This document shows, piece after piece, positions 57,231-64,000 of a stretch of 64,000 bases of DNA. The stretch's first letter is position 1. Each line of letters opens with the position of its first letter. Where the stretch lies: assembly GCF_038561965.1 (NCBI RefSeq), contig NZ_CP139348.1:1426001-1490000 (forward strand). Direction: 5' to 3'. The translations under genes and the position numbers were made by a program. The stretch comes from Stutzerimonas stutzeri (GTDB taxonomy: Bacteria > Pseudomonadota > Gammaproteobacteria > Pseudomonadales > Pseudomonadaceae). Under the pieces are notes generated by a model that was given only the letters and a program-made list of their open reading frames with translations, was not told the origin of the DNA and did no database searches.

Positions 57231-57734
57231 TTAGAGCCAGTTCAGGTCGTCGAAGCCGCGGTTGACGTAGCCGCCGTATTCCCAGGACGAACCCTCGTAG
57301 CCGAACAGTGGAAACAGCGCCTTGTTGTCGTACAGGCCGAACATCAGGCTGCTGCGCACGGCCTTGAAGAAGGGGGTGTTTTCGATCTCGGTCAGCAGGG
57401 CCACGCGCTCGGCCTCATCGAGCTGTTCGAATGGCGAGCCATGGGACTGACGCGCCTGCTGCTGCAGTTCGTCCAGGCCGCGAGCGACCAGGGCTGGCTG
57501 TTCATCCACCAGGCCGAGCAAGGGCAGTACGTAGTGGTGGTCGCTGATGAACTCGTGGGGAAACACGTCGCGGCCCATGCGCAGCAGGCCGTCGGGCAGG
57601 TCTGGCAGGCGTTCCTCGGCGAGCAGGTTCACCGGGATCAGTTGTGACAGGCTGAGTGCCAGCAAGGACTGGCCGGAAATGGAAAGAAAACGTCGCCGGT
57701 TTAGCGTGCCCTGCGGGCGAGCTGAATCGTGCAT
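57231..57734 (-). CDS. Tat-exported gluconate 2-dehydrogenase subunit 3-like protein
   Basis: A 167-residue protein with a twin-arginine signal (LNRRRFLSISGQSLLALSLSQLIPVNLLA, residues 11-38). The mature part LRMGRDVFPHEFISDHHYVLPL fits the small subunit 3 family of membrane dehydrogenases, which carries the flavin subunit across the membrane. It is the first gene of the leftward aco-like operon, about 80 bases downstream of the inferred start site of a -24/-12 promoter. Start ATG 57734; the longer frame to 57842 overlaps that promoter and is rejected. Confidence 0.85.
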   Translation of the reverse strand: MHDSARPQGTLNRRRFLSISGQSLLALSLSQLIPVNLLAEERLPDLPDGLLRMGRDVFPHEFISDHHYVLPLLGLVDEQPALVARGLDELQQQARQSHGSPFEQLDEAERVALLTEIENTPFFKAVRSSLMFGLYDNKALFPLFGYEGSSWEYGGYVNRGFDDLNWL

Positions 57735-57826
57735 GACATGACTCCTGATTATTACCGGCAGTTCCAAGCGCATCGGAATGCTGGCGATCTTGTTATGCGT
57801 AGAGTTTGTTCCGCAAAACAGTGGGA

Positions 57827-57841
57827 GCAGGTGTCGTGCCA
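57827..57841 (-). promoter_or_regulatory. Sigma54 (-24/-12) promoter of the aco-like operon
   Basis: On the minus strand the sequence reads TGGCAC-GACAC-CTGC, matching the sigma54 consensus TGGCAC-N5-TTGC except one T to C, with the invariant GG and GC at the right spacing. It faces the Tat-subunit gene, whose start lies about 93 bases downstream. A sigma54-type activator gene lies next door. Confidence 0.8.
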
Positions 57842-57923
57842 ACTTTAAGTTTAACGATTAATTAAACTTATATTGTTGATAATAAAAGAAATTATTATAA
57901 GAGTAAGTGAGAGTTTGGTTGGT

Positions 57924-57948
57924 GTGTAACGCTGAATACACGTTACAC
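57924..57948. promoter_or_regulatory. Candidate activator site 1 (palindrome)
   Basis: Perfect inverted repeat GTGTAACG (57924-57931), 9-base spacer, CGTTACAC (57941-57948). It lies about 85-110 bases upstream of the sigma54 promoter, a normal place for an enhancer-like site of an AcoR-type activator. Confidence 0.65.
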
Positions 57949-57976
57949 CTGTAAAGACCTGTAAAGCCCTTTACAG
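57949..57976. promoter_or_regulatory. Candidate activator site 2 (repeat plus palindrome)
   Basis: CTGTAAAG occurs twice in direct orientation (57949-57956 and 57959-57966) and once inverted as CTTTACAG (57969-57976). The last two form a perfect palindrome with a 2-base spacer. The shared TGTAA/TTACA core with site 1 suggests the same binding protein. Confidence 0.6.
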
Positions 57977-58129
57977 TGCATAGATAACAATGCGAATCGT
58001 AAAAGTGCTTCTAAAGTTCAGGCTGGCCTGTCCGGTTCAATGGTTTATCCTCCGTTTAATGCAAAACAATAAAGCGTTTCGCTGGAGTCGCCCGCGTTCG
58101 GTCTGGCGCGAGCCCTTCGAGGAGGAGGC

Positions 58130-60061
58130 ATGAATCTGCTGTCCGGTCCTGTCAGCCATATCGACGCGGTGTTATCGCTCGCCCACACGCCGCATCTGCC
58201 AGGTGATCGCGACCCGATCATTGCGCGCTCATGGCGCCGCTGTGTGCACGATTACGGCCTGGACCCGGCGCGCCCGGCCGAAGCCCGTTACGTGCCCCGG
58301 CAGGTCCTGCGTGAGCATCAGGACCAGGCCGACGAATTGATCAACGTCGCCCGTGCTGGCGTGGAGCACCTCTACCGGCAGATTGCCGAACTCGGCTACG
58401 TGATCCTGCTGACCGACAATCGCGGCATCGCGGTGCAGTTTCTCGGCGACCCGGCGGATGAAAAGTCGCATCGCAAGACCGGTCTTTTTCTCGGTTCCGA
58501 TTGGGGCGAGGACCATGCGGGTACCTGCGCGGTCGGCACCTGCATCAAGGAACAGCAGGCACTCACCTGTCACCAGCACGATCACTTCAGCGTCTGGCAC
58601 ACCAACCTCACCTGTACCGCCGTGCCCATGTTCAACCCGCAGGGTCAGTTACTGGCGGTACTGGATATCTCGGCGCTGCATTCGCCGCCGACCAAGGACT
58701 CCCAGACCTTCGCCCTGCAGCTGGTCAAGCAGTACGCGCGGATGATCGAGGACGCCTACTTCATGCGGGTTTACCGCGAGCGGCCAATTCTCTGTTTCGA
58801 CGGCTCCCGTGAGTTCGTGGTGATCAACCGGCGCTATTTGCTGGCGCTGGGGGACAACGGCGAGCTGCTGGCCGGCAACACCGCTGCGCGCGGTCTGCTC
58901 GCCGAGCATGGATTGATGACGCCCGGGCTCTTTGGTAACGCGGGACAGACGCGGATTGACCAATTGTTCGATTGCGAGCTCGCTGACGTCCTGAGCATTC
59001 CCTACGCCAGCCACGACCAGGTCCGCGCGTTTCGCACCCATCGGCACCAGTTGTTCTTCGCCGCGCTGATGGAGCCGCGCCGCCGGGTGGCGGAACCGGT
59101 CGAACGCAGTGTCCCCGGTGGCCACTCCGCGCTTGATGCGCTGGCCGACGACGACCCAGTCATGCGCAAGATGCTCGCGCGCGCCCGACGCCTGTGCAGC
59201 GAGCCACTCAACGTGCTGCTCAACGGCGAGACCGGAACCGGCAAAGAGCGGCTGGCCAAGGCACTGCATGAAAGCGGCAGCCGGCGGAGCAAACCTTTCG
59301 TGGCGATCAACTGCGGTGCGATGCCCGAATCGCTGATCGAAAGCGAGCTGTTCGGCTATGCCCCGGGCACCTTTACCGGGGCGCGCAGCAAGGGTATGCG
59401 CGGGCTGATCCAGCAGGCCGATGGCGGCACGCTGTTCCTCGATGAGATCGGCGACATGCCGTTGCATCTGCAGACCCGCTTGTTGCGTGTGCTGGCCGAA
59501 CAGGAAGTGATGCCGCTGGGTGCCGAGAAACCGGTGAAGGTGGATATCCGCGTGGTGGCCGCCAGCCACCGCGACCTGCGGCAGATGGTCGAGGCGGGGG
59601 CGTTCCGTGAGGATCTGTTTTACCGCCTGAACGGCGCGTTGCTGAAGCTGCCGCCGCTGCGCGAGCGCGCCGACAAAGGCTTTTTGATTGAGCGGGTATT
59701 CGCCGAACTCGCCGAGGGCCGGCCGGGCAATCCGCATCTGCGTGGCGATGCCATGAGTGCGCTGCTGGCCTATCCTTGGCCGGGCAACATTCGCGAGCTG
59801 CGCAACGTACTTCAATACGCGCTGGCGACTTGTGAGGGTGACGAGATCACCGTGCAGGATCTGCCTGACGAGTGCCTGCCGCCGATTCTGGCGCGCTGTC
59901 GTCAATCGGCGGCCGCAGCCGAACCCGAGTCGGCGGCAGCGCTGCGCGAGACGCTGCGCCGTCATCGCTGGAACGTCAGCGCCGCCGCGCGCGAACTTGG
60001 CGTGTCGCGACCGACGATGTATCGCCGCATGCGCGTGCTGGGTATCGAAGCGCCGGTCTGA
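58130..60061 (+). CDS. acoR: AcoR-type sigma54-dependent transcriptional activator
   Basis: A 643-residue bacterial enhancer-binding protein. The N-terminal region (about 50-210) is a GAF-like sensor (YVILLTDNRGIAVQFLGD, AGTCAVGTCIKEQQALTCHQHDHF). The AAA+ domain has Walker A GETGTGKE near 366-373, the sigma54 loop GTFTGA near 412 (GAFTGA with Ala to Thr), and DEIGDMPLHLQTRLLRVL. A Fis-type helix-turn-helix ends the protein (RRHRWNVSAAARELGVSRPTMYRRMRVLG). It is divergent from the aco-like operon, which has a sigma54 promoter and palindromic sites; AcoR homologues respond to acetoin or butanediol. It should act at those sites. Confidence 0.93.
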   Translation: MNLLSGPVSHIDAVLSLAHTPHLPGDRDPIIARSWRRCVHDYGLDPARPAEARYVPRQVLREHQDQADELINVARAGVEHLYRQIAELGYVILLTDNRGIAVQFLGDPADEKSHRKTGLFLGSDWGEDHAGTCAVGTCIKEQQALTCHQHDHFSVWHTNLTCTAVPMFNPQGQLLAVLDISALHSPPTKDSQTFALQLVKQYARMIEDAYFMRVYRERPILCFDGSREFVVINRRYLLALGDNGELLAGNTAARGLLAEHGLMTPGLFGNAGQTRIDQLFDCELADVLSIPYASHDQVRAFRTHRHQLFFAALMEPRRRVAEPVERSVPGGHSALDALADDDPVMRKMLARARRLCSEPLNVLLNGETGTGKERLAKALHESGSRRSKPFVAINCGAMPESLIESELFGYAPGTFTGARSKGMRGLIQQADGGTLFLDEIGDMPLHLQTRLLRVLAEQEVMPLGAEKPVKVDIRVVAASHRDLRQMVEAGAFREDLFYRLNGALLKLPPLRERADKGFLIERVFAELAEGRPGNPHLRGDAMSALLAYPWPGNIRELRNVLQYALATCEGDEITVQDLPDECLPPILARCRQSAAAAEPESAAALRETLRRHRWNVSAAARELGVSRPTMYRRMRVLGIEAPV

Positions 60062-60075
60062 CCGGCGCCTGGGTG

Positions 60076-61608
60076 CTACTCGCTGACAGGCTGTTCCGTC
60101 GGCGTGCCTTTTTCAGCGGCGATATCGAACGCGATACTCCAGTTGTGCAGCGGGTAGGGCTGGTGCACCAGTGCCTTGATGTTGGCTTCGGCGGGCATCA
60201 GGTCGGGCAGGTATTCGTAGGTGGCGTCGGCGCGCATGGGGTCGCTGTCACGTAGCTGGCCGGCGCCGCCGACCTGGTGGCTGGCGTAGCTGACGCGCGG
60301 CTGGCCGCTGAGGTCGCGTCCGGCACGCAGGCGCACAATGGTATCGGCGGCGATTTCGACTGCATCGATGGGTACTTCCCCTTGGTCGTCACGCAGCACG
60401 AAACCCTTGTCCTTCACGTCGCGGGCCTGGTGACCGATGTAGGGTTGGTCGAACGCCAATGGTGGGTGCGGTACGTGGAAGTCGATCAACACGTCGCGGC
60501 CTTCGGCCGTGGCCTGGCGCGGCGACAGCGGCACCCACTCTTTTCGCTCGATGACGACGTGGTGATAGACCTTGCCGAGCATCTGGCCGAACCAGCGGTA
60601 GCCGTTTGCCGACAGGTGCACGCCCTTGTCGGTGTACGGGTAGACCGGGCCGACCAAGTACCAGCCGGGTTCTTCCTCGGCCAGTTCCCATTGCGCCATG
60701 CCGATGGCGAGCGAGCCATCCTTGACCGAGGATTTGGCGTCGGTTTGGTAGCTGAAGAAGGCCGGCATCTTTTCCTGACCTGCGATGGCCTTGGCGGTGT
60801 CGGCGTAGAGGTCGTCGCGCAACTGGCGCAGTTTGGCCTTGTAGTAGGCCTGGTCGTTCTTGCCGCCGTTGGTGTGGGAATAGTCGAATTCGCCTTGCAG
60901 CCAGAAGAAGGCGCTGATGCTGTAACTCTCTTGCTGGGCATCGGCGAGCGCCTTGGCCTGTTCGACTGCCTGGATCACGCGCTGGTATTCATTGGTGCCG
61001 CCGCTTTTTGAAAGCTGGGCGACGGAGCGGCCGGAGGTTGAGGCATTGCTGGCGACAAGCAGGTGATCCGGATCGGTATCGCGGCCCAGGTGATGCAGAT
61101 ACAGCCGCCGCGCCATGTTCAGCGCGCCGACTTCCACAGATTCACCTTCCTCCTGGGCCTTCGGGTCAAGTTTGGCGACCTTTTCCGTATCGAGCAGCAC
61201 TGCCGCGTTGCTCTTCTGTTGCACCACGGCCCGCAGTGGGGTGAACGCGGCATCGCCCACCGGTTTGAACGTTGCACCGCTGAAGGCGGCCGAACGTGGC
61301 GAATCGCCGAGCATCAGGTTGTCGTAGCGCGGTGCGACCGAGAGTGCCGGCCAGCCTTCGGCCGCGGAGGCGAGCGATTGGCCGTAGGTGATGATGTGGT
61401 TGTACTTGCTTTCCAGCGGTTGAGTCAGCTCGTTCGGCTTTGCCAGCAGTTCAGCGGTCAGACGCTTGTTTTCGGTATCACGGGCAGCCATTTCACTGTC
61501 CGACAGGGCGGCGAGGGTGGGCGTGGCGATGGTCAGCAGGGCTACGGCGATGGCTGCACGCAGACGTGGAGAAGTCAGCTGTTGGGGGCGATGGCGAAGC
61601 TCGGGCAT
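60076..61608 (-). CDS. Exported SGNH-type hydrolase (sialate O-acetylesterase-like)
   Basis: A 510-residue exported protein with a signal peptide ending near residue 33 (LRAAIAVALLTIATPTLAA). SGNH-hydrolase blocks: ITYGQSLASAAEGWPAL (nucleophile Ser in GQS), SAFFWLQGEFDYS (oxyanion/QGE block as in sialate O-acetylesterase-like enzymes) and DKGVHLSANGYRWFGQ (Asp-x-x-His). A C-terminal beta domain follows (about residues 350-500). The substrate is probably an acyl or acetyl ester of a polysaccharide, inferred. It is a single gene convergent with acoR; the upstream open frame beyond ATG 61608 is not supported. Confidence 0.82.
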   Translation of the reverse strand: MPELRHRPQQLTSPRLRAAIAVALLTIATPTLAALSDSEMAARDTENKRLTAELLAKPNELTQPLESKYNHIITYGQSLASAAEGWPALSVAPRYDNLMLGDSPRSAAFSGATFKPVGDAAFTPLRAVVQQKSNAAVLLDTEKVAKLDPKAQEEGESVEVGALNMARRLYLHHLGRDTDPDHLLVASNASTSGRSVAQLSKSGGTNEYQRVIQAVEQAKALADAQQESYSISAFFWLQGEFDYSHTNGGKNDQAYYKAKLRQLRDDLYADTAKAIAGQEKMPAFFSYQTDAKSSVKDGSLAIGMAQWELAEEEPGWYLVGPVYPYTDKGVHLSANGYRWFGQMLGKVYHHVVIERKEWVPLSPRQATAEGRDVLIDFHVPHPPLAFDQPYIGHQARDVKDKGFVLRDDQGEVPIDAVEIAADTIVRLRAGRDLSGQPRVSYASHQVGGAGQLRDSDPMRADATYEYLPDLMPAEANIKALVHQPYPLHNWSIAFDIAAEKGTPTEQPVSE

Positions 61609-61861
61609 GGGGTTGCGGTTCCGGGACGGCACTGGATCATCGTGTACGGCAAGTTGCAGGCGAGCCGTAGGTATTGTCGGACGCGCTTTCGACGGTACTA
61701 AAGGACGTAAGTTCGCGGCAGCCATGTCGATGGCGGATTGGCTATGCTGTGGCGCATTCGAGCGGCGCTCATGCAGCGATGCGCAGCAGGTTTTGGCAGG
61801 TCGAACGATGTCGTTGCCGTCCGCTCCCATGCAGGTCATTCCATTAGCAGAGGAGAACTCC

Positions 61862-62872
61862 ATGAGCCATAAAGCCATATTCGTGCAGCCCGGTGGCGGC
61901 TACGACCGGGTCGTCGTCGGCACCAGCGAGGCTGCCACGCCAGGGGCCGGTGAGATCACCGTGCGCCTGCGCGCCAACTCGCTCAACTATCACGACTTCG
62001 CGGTAGTGAGCGGCATGTGGGGCCCGAGCGAGCCACGCATTCCCATGGCCGATGGTGCCGGTGAAGTGCTGGCGGTGGGCGCAGGCGTGACCGAATTTGC
62101 GGTCGGCGATGCAGTGGTCAGTACCTTCTTCCCCGACTGGCTGGCCGGTGAGCCTTTGATCGAAGGCTTTGCCACCGTGCCAGGCGACGGCATCGACGGT
62201 TACGCGCGGGAAATGGTCACCGCCCGCGCCACCTCGTTCACCCATGCACCCAAGGGCTACAGCCATGCCGAGGCGTCGACCTTGACCACCGCCGGCCTAA
62301 CCGCCTGGCGTGCGCTGATGGCCGACGGCAAGCTCAAGCCCGGCGACAGCGTGCTGATCCAGGGCACCGGCGGCGTTTCCATCTTTGCCCTGCAGTTCGC
62401 CAAGATGGCCGGCGCCACGGTCATCGCCACCTCGTCCAGCGATGCCAAGCTGGAGCGCCTGCGCGAGATGGGCGCCGATCATCTGATCAACTACCGCAGC
62501 ACGCCGGCCTGGGGTGAAACGGTGCGCCAGCTTACCGATGGCCGCGGCGTCGACCATGTGATCGAGGTGGGCGGCCCGGCGACACTGGAGCAGTCGATGG
62601 TGGCGGCGCGCATCGGCGGGCATATCGCTGTCATCGGCATCCTCACCGGCGTGGCGGGCGAGCTGCCGCTGGTGCCGGCGCTGGTGCGTCAGTTGCGTCT
62701 GCAGGGTGTGCTGGTGGGCAGCCGCGCGCAGCAGCAGGAGATGATCCGCGCCATCGACGCTAACGGCATTCGCCCGGTCATCGACAAGCACTTCGCGGTG
62801 GACGATATCGTCGAGGCGTTCCGCTACCAGGAAACCAACCAGCACTTTGGCAAGATCTGCCTGGATATCTGA
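61862..62872 (+). CDS. Zinc-free MDR family NAD(P)-dependent dehydrogenase
   Basis: A 336-residue medium-chain dehydrogenase/reductase of the quinone-reductase-like type. NSLNYHDFAVVSGMWGPSEPRIPMADGAGEVLAVG replaces the zinc-ligand region of classical alcohol dehydrogenases, and no four-Cys structural zinc site is present. The cofactor motif is VLIQGTGGVSIFALQFAKMAGA, and LGADHLINYR-like EMGADHLINYRSTPAWGE follows. Start ATG 61862, behind AGAGGAG. Substrate unknown. The methyltransferase gene follows in the same direction. Confidence 0.88.
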   Translation: MSHKAIFVQPGGGYDRVVVGTSEAATPGAGEITVRLRANSLNYHDFAVVSGMWGPSEPRIPMADGAGEVLAVGAGVTEFAVGDAVVSTFFPDWLAGEPLIEGFATVPGDGIDGYAREMVTARATSFTHAPKGYSHAEASTLTTAGLTAWRALMADGKLKPGDSVLIQGTGGVSIFALQFAKMAGATVIATSSSDAKLERLREMGADHLINYRSTPAWGETVRQLTDGRGVDHVIEVGGPATLEQSMVAARIGGHIAVIGILTGVAGELPLVPALVRQLRLQGVLVGSRAQQQEMIRAIDANGIRPVIDKHFAVDDIVEAFRYQETNQHFGKICLDI

Positions 62873-62924
62873 AGCCTGGCGTCGGCGGCGGCTGCGTTTA
62901 GAATGCGCGGCCACGCTGCCGACG

Positions 62925-63875
62925 ATGCCCGCCATGACGCCCGAACACCTCTCCATTCTGCAAGATCACCTGCTCGACGCCTTGGCCAACGTGCCCGACG
63001 AGACGCGGCGGTTGTTTCACGGCCGCGGCCGCTGCTATCCGGGGCTCGAACAACTGACCGTCGACTGGCTGCAGGGCGTGCTGCTGGTGGCGCTGTTTCG
63101 TGATCCCGGCGAGGCGGAACGGGCGGCGCTAGGGCAGATGCTTATGGCGCTGACCGAATCCCCGGCCTGGCAGCAGAGCCAGGCGCAGCGCTTGCTGCTG
63201 CAGCATCGCTATCTGCCGGATGCGCCGACCGAAGCGTTGCTGGGCGATGTGCCCGCCGAGTGGCAGATCAGCGAGAACGGCCTGCGCTACAAGCTCGATC
63301 TCGGGCGCAAGCAGAACAACGGTCTGTTTCTCGACATGCGCTACGGCCGACGCTGGGTGCAGGAACATGCGCAGGGCAAGCGGGTGCTCAACCTGTTCGC
63401 CTACACCTGCGGCTTCTCCGTCGCAGCGATTGCCGGTGGCGCCGAGCACGTGGTCAATCTGGACATGGCCAGTGCCGCCCTGACCCGTGGGCGGGAGAAC
63501 CATCGCCTCAATGGACACGATCTGAGTCGGGTCAGCTTTCTCGGCCACGAGCTGTTTAAATCCTGGGGCAAGGTGAAAAAGCTCGGGCCTTACGATCTGG
63601 TCATCATCGACCCGCCATCCTTCCAGAAGGGCAGCTTTGCCCTGACCCGCGACTACCAGAAGATCCTGCGTAAGCTGCCGGAATTGCTGAACGCCGACGG
63701 CCAGGTGCTGGCCTGTGTGAATGACCCGGACATCGGCGCGGACTTCCTGATCCAGGGCATGGCTGCCGAGGCGCCGCAGCTGCGTTTCGAGCAGCGTCTG
63801 GAGAACCCGCCGGAGTTTCCCGACATCAGCCCCGAGAGCGGGCTCAAGGCGATGCTGTTCGTAACGTCGGGTTAA
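62925..63875 (+). CDS. Class I SAM-dependent methyltransferase (RlmI/RlmK-like)
   Basis: A 316-residue methyltransferase. SAM motif I is VLNLFAYTCGFSVAAIAGGA (about residues 152-171), followed by VVNLDMASAAL, and motif IV is DLVIIDPPSFQKGSF. KQNNGLFLDMRYGRRWVQE before motif I is typical of rRNA m5C/m2G methyltransferase C-terminal modules (Methyltrans_SAM family). The N-terminal 110 residues are unlike the PUA domain of RlmI. The substrate is probably RNA, inferred. ATG 62925 or 62934 can be the start. Confidence 0.85.
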   Translation: MPAMTPEHLSILQDHLLDALANVPDETRRLFHGRGRCYPGLEQLTVDWLQGVLLVALFRDPGEAERAALGQMLMALTESPAWQQSQAQRLLLQHRYLPDAPTEALLGDVPAEWQISENGLRYKLDLGRKQNNGLFLDMRYGRRWVQEHAQGKRVLNLFAYTCGFSVAAIAGGAEHVVNLDMASAALTRGRENHRLNGHDLSRVSFLGHELFKSWGKVKKLGPYDLVIIDPPSFQKGSFALTRDYQKILRKLPELLNADGQVLACVNDPDIGADFLIQGMAAEAPQLRFEQRLENPPEFPDISPESGLKAMLFVTSG

Positions 63876-63882
63876 CGCCTGC

Positions 63883-64000
63883 TCAGCGATTGGCTACTTC
63901 GGAGCAATTGGGCTCGATGGTGAAGGTGCGTGCCGAGTCCACCGGGCCGAGCTTTTCCAAGGTCCGCCGACCAAGCAGCACCGGGTAGTGCATCTCGTCC
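63883..64000 (-). CDS. Putative ATP-dependent zinc protease (retropepsin-like), C-terminal part
   Basis: Only the last 39 codons are in the window. The readable product DEMHYPVLLGRRTLEKLGPVD then SARTFTIEPNCSEVANR matches the end of the RimK-associated 'ATP-dependent zinc protease' family, whose members share a retropepsin-like fold (M-x-YPVLLGR signature). The start lies beyond the window edge. The call rests on one short motif. Confidence 0.6.
   Translation of the reverse strand, partial: DEMHYPVLLGRRTLEKLGPVDSARTFTIEPNCSEVANR

Larger units (their letters stand above)
57735..58129. promoter_or_regulatory. Divergent control region of the aco-like operon and acoR
   Basis: About 395 bases. 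From left to right: leader of the operon, -24/-12 promoter (57827-57841, leftward), AT-rich spacer suited to bending (57845-57910), two palindromic candidate activator sites (57924-57948 and 57959-57976), then the acoR leader with a GAGGAGG ribosome binding site before ATG 58130. Confidence 0.7.

Overview
The window is a high-GC gammaproteobacterial chromosome segment. Gene content and codon style point to the Pseudomonas stutzeri group (Stutzerimonas) or a close Pseudomonas: a sigma54-controlled butanediol/acetoin cluster, PQQ alcohol dehydrogenase, OprB porin, a KaiC/hybrid-kinase pair and MqsRA. This assignment comes from reading and recall only; no search was possible. No rRNA, tRNA or CRISPR array was seen.

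Layout. 0-11.4 kb is core-like: DUF523, GFA-family, GrpB, GNAT, a KaiC-like ATPase overlapping a hybrid histidine kinase, an ABC1 kinase, an SDR, a gamma-glutamyltransferase gene broken by one in-frame amber codon, and a VOC protein. 11.5-39.1 kb is an accessory region, visibly more AT-rich in places. It starts with a two-gene unit (GHKL ATPase fused to a PD-(D/E)xK-like nuclease, plus a small partner). Next is a GspC-like inner-membrane protein followed by an RHS protein split into two polypeptides, each with its own Sec signal peptide, ending in a toxin-like tip and an immunity-like gene. A complete type III CBASS locus follows (CapP, CapH, CdnC-like cyclase, HORMA Cap7, TRIP13-like Cap6, NucC) with a palindromic operator in the divergent promoter. 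After several unknown genes come a toxin-antitoxin-like pair whose small protein has a histone-H1-like tail, a VbhA-like antitoxin without Fic, a four-gene element (IstA, IstB, inactive TOPRIM/primase-like protein, tyrosine recombinase) and MqsRA with its operator. The region ends with an orphan RHS tip/immunity cassette, the decayed remains of a second RHS gene pair, and a HEPN-motif two-gene unit. The CBASS-to-MqsRA segment thus lies inside an RHS locus, between the main tip and the orphan tip.

39.3-46.6 kb holds three LysR regulators with small neighbours (DUF998, Sel1-repeat, VOC, GST, LysE-type exporter). 46.7-60.1 kb is an alcohol/diol oxidation block: OprB porin, PQQ quinohaemoprotein dehydrogenase, then an eight-gene operon read leftward (Tat-exported subunit 3, GMC oxidoreductase, E1 alpha, butanediol dehydrogenase, E1 beta, stand-alone lipoyl domain, E2 core, lipoate ligase). 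A -24/-12 promoter and palindromic upstream sites separate this operon from the divergent AcoR-type activator. 60-64 kb returns to core-like genes: an SGNH-type hydrolase, an MDR dehydrogenase, a methyltransferase and the 3' end of a zinc-protease-like gene.

The observations I rate highest are the IstAB/dead-TOPRIM/recombinase element, the Sec-exported split RHS pair with a GspC-like partner, the CBASS locus with its CapH operator, the GHKL-nuclease pair and the H1-tailed toxin-antitoxin candidate.
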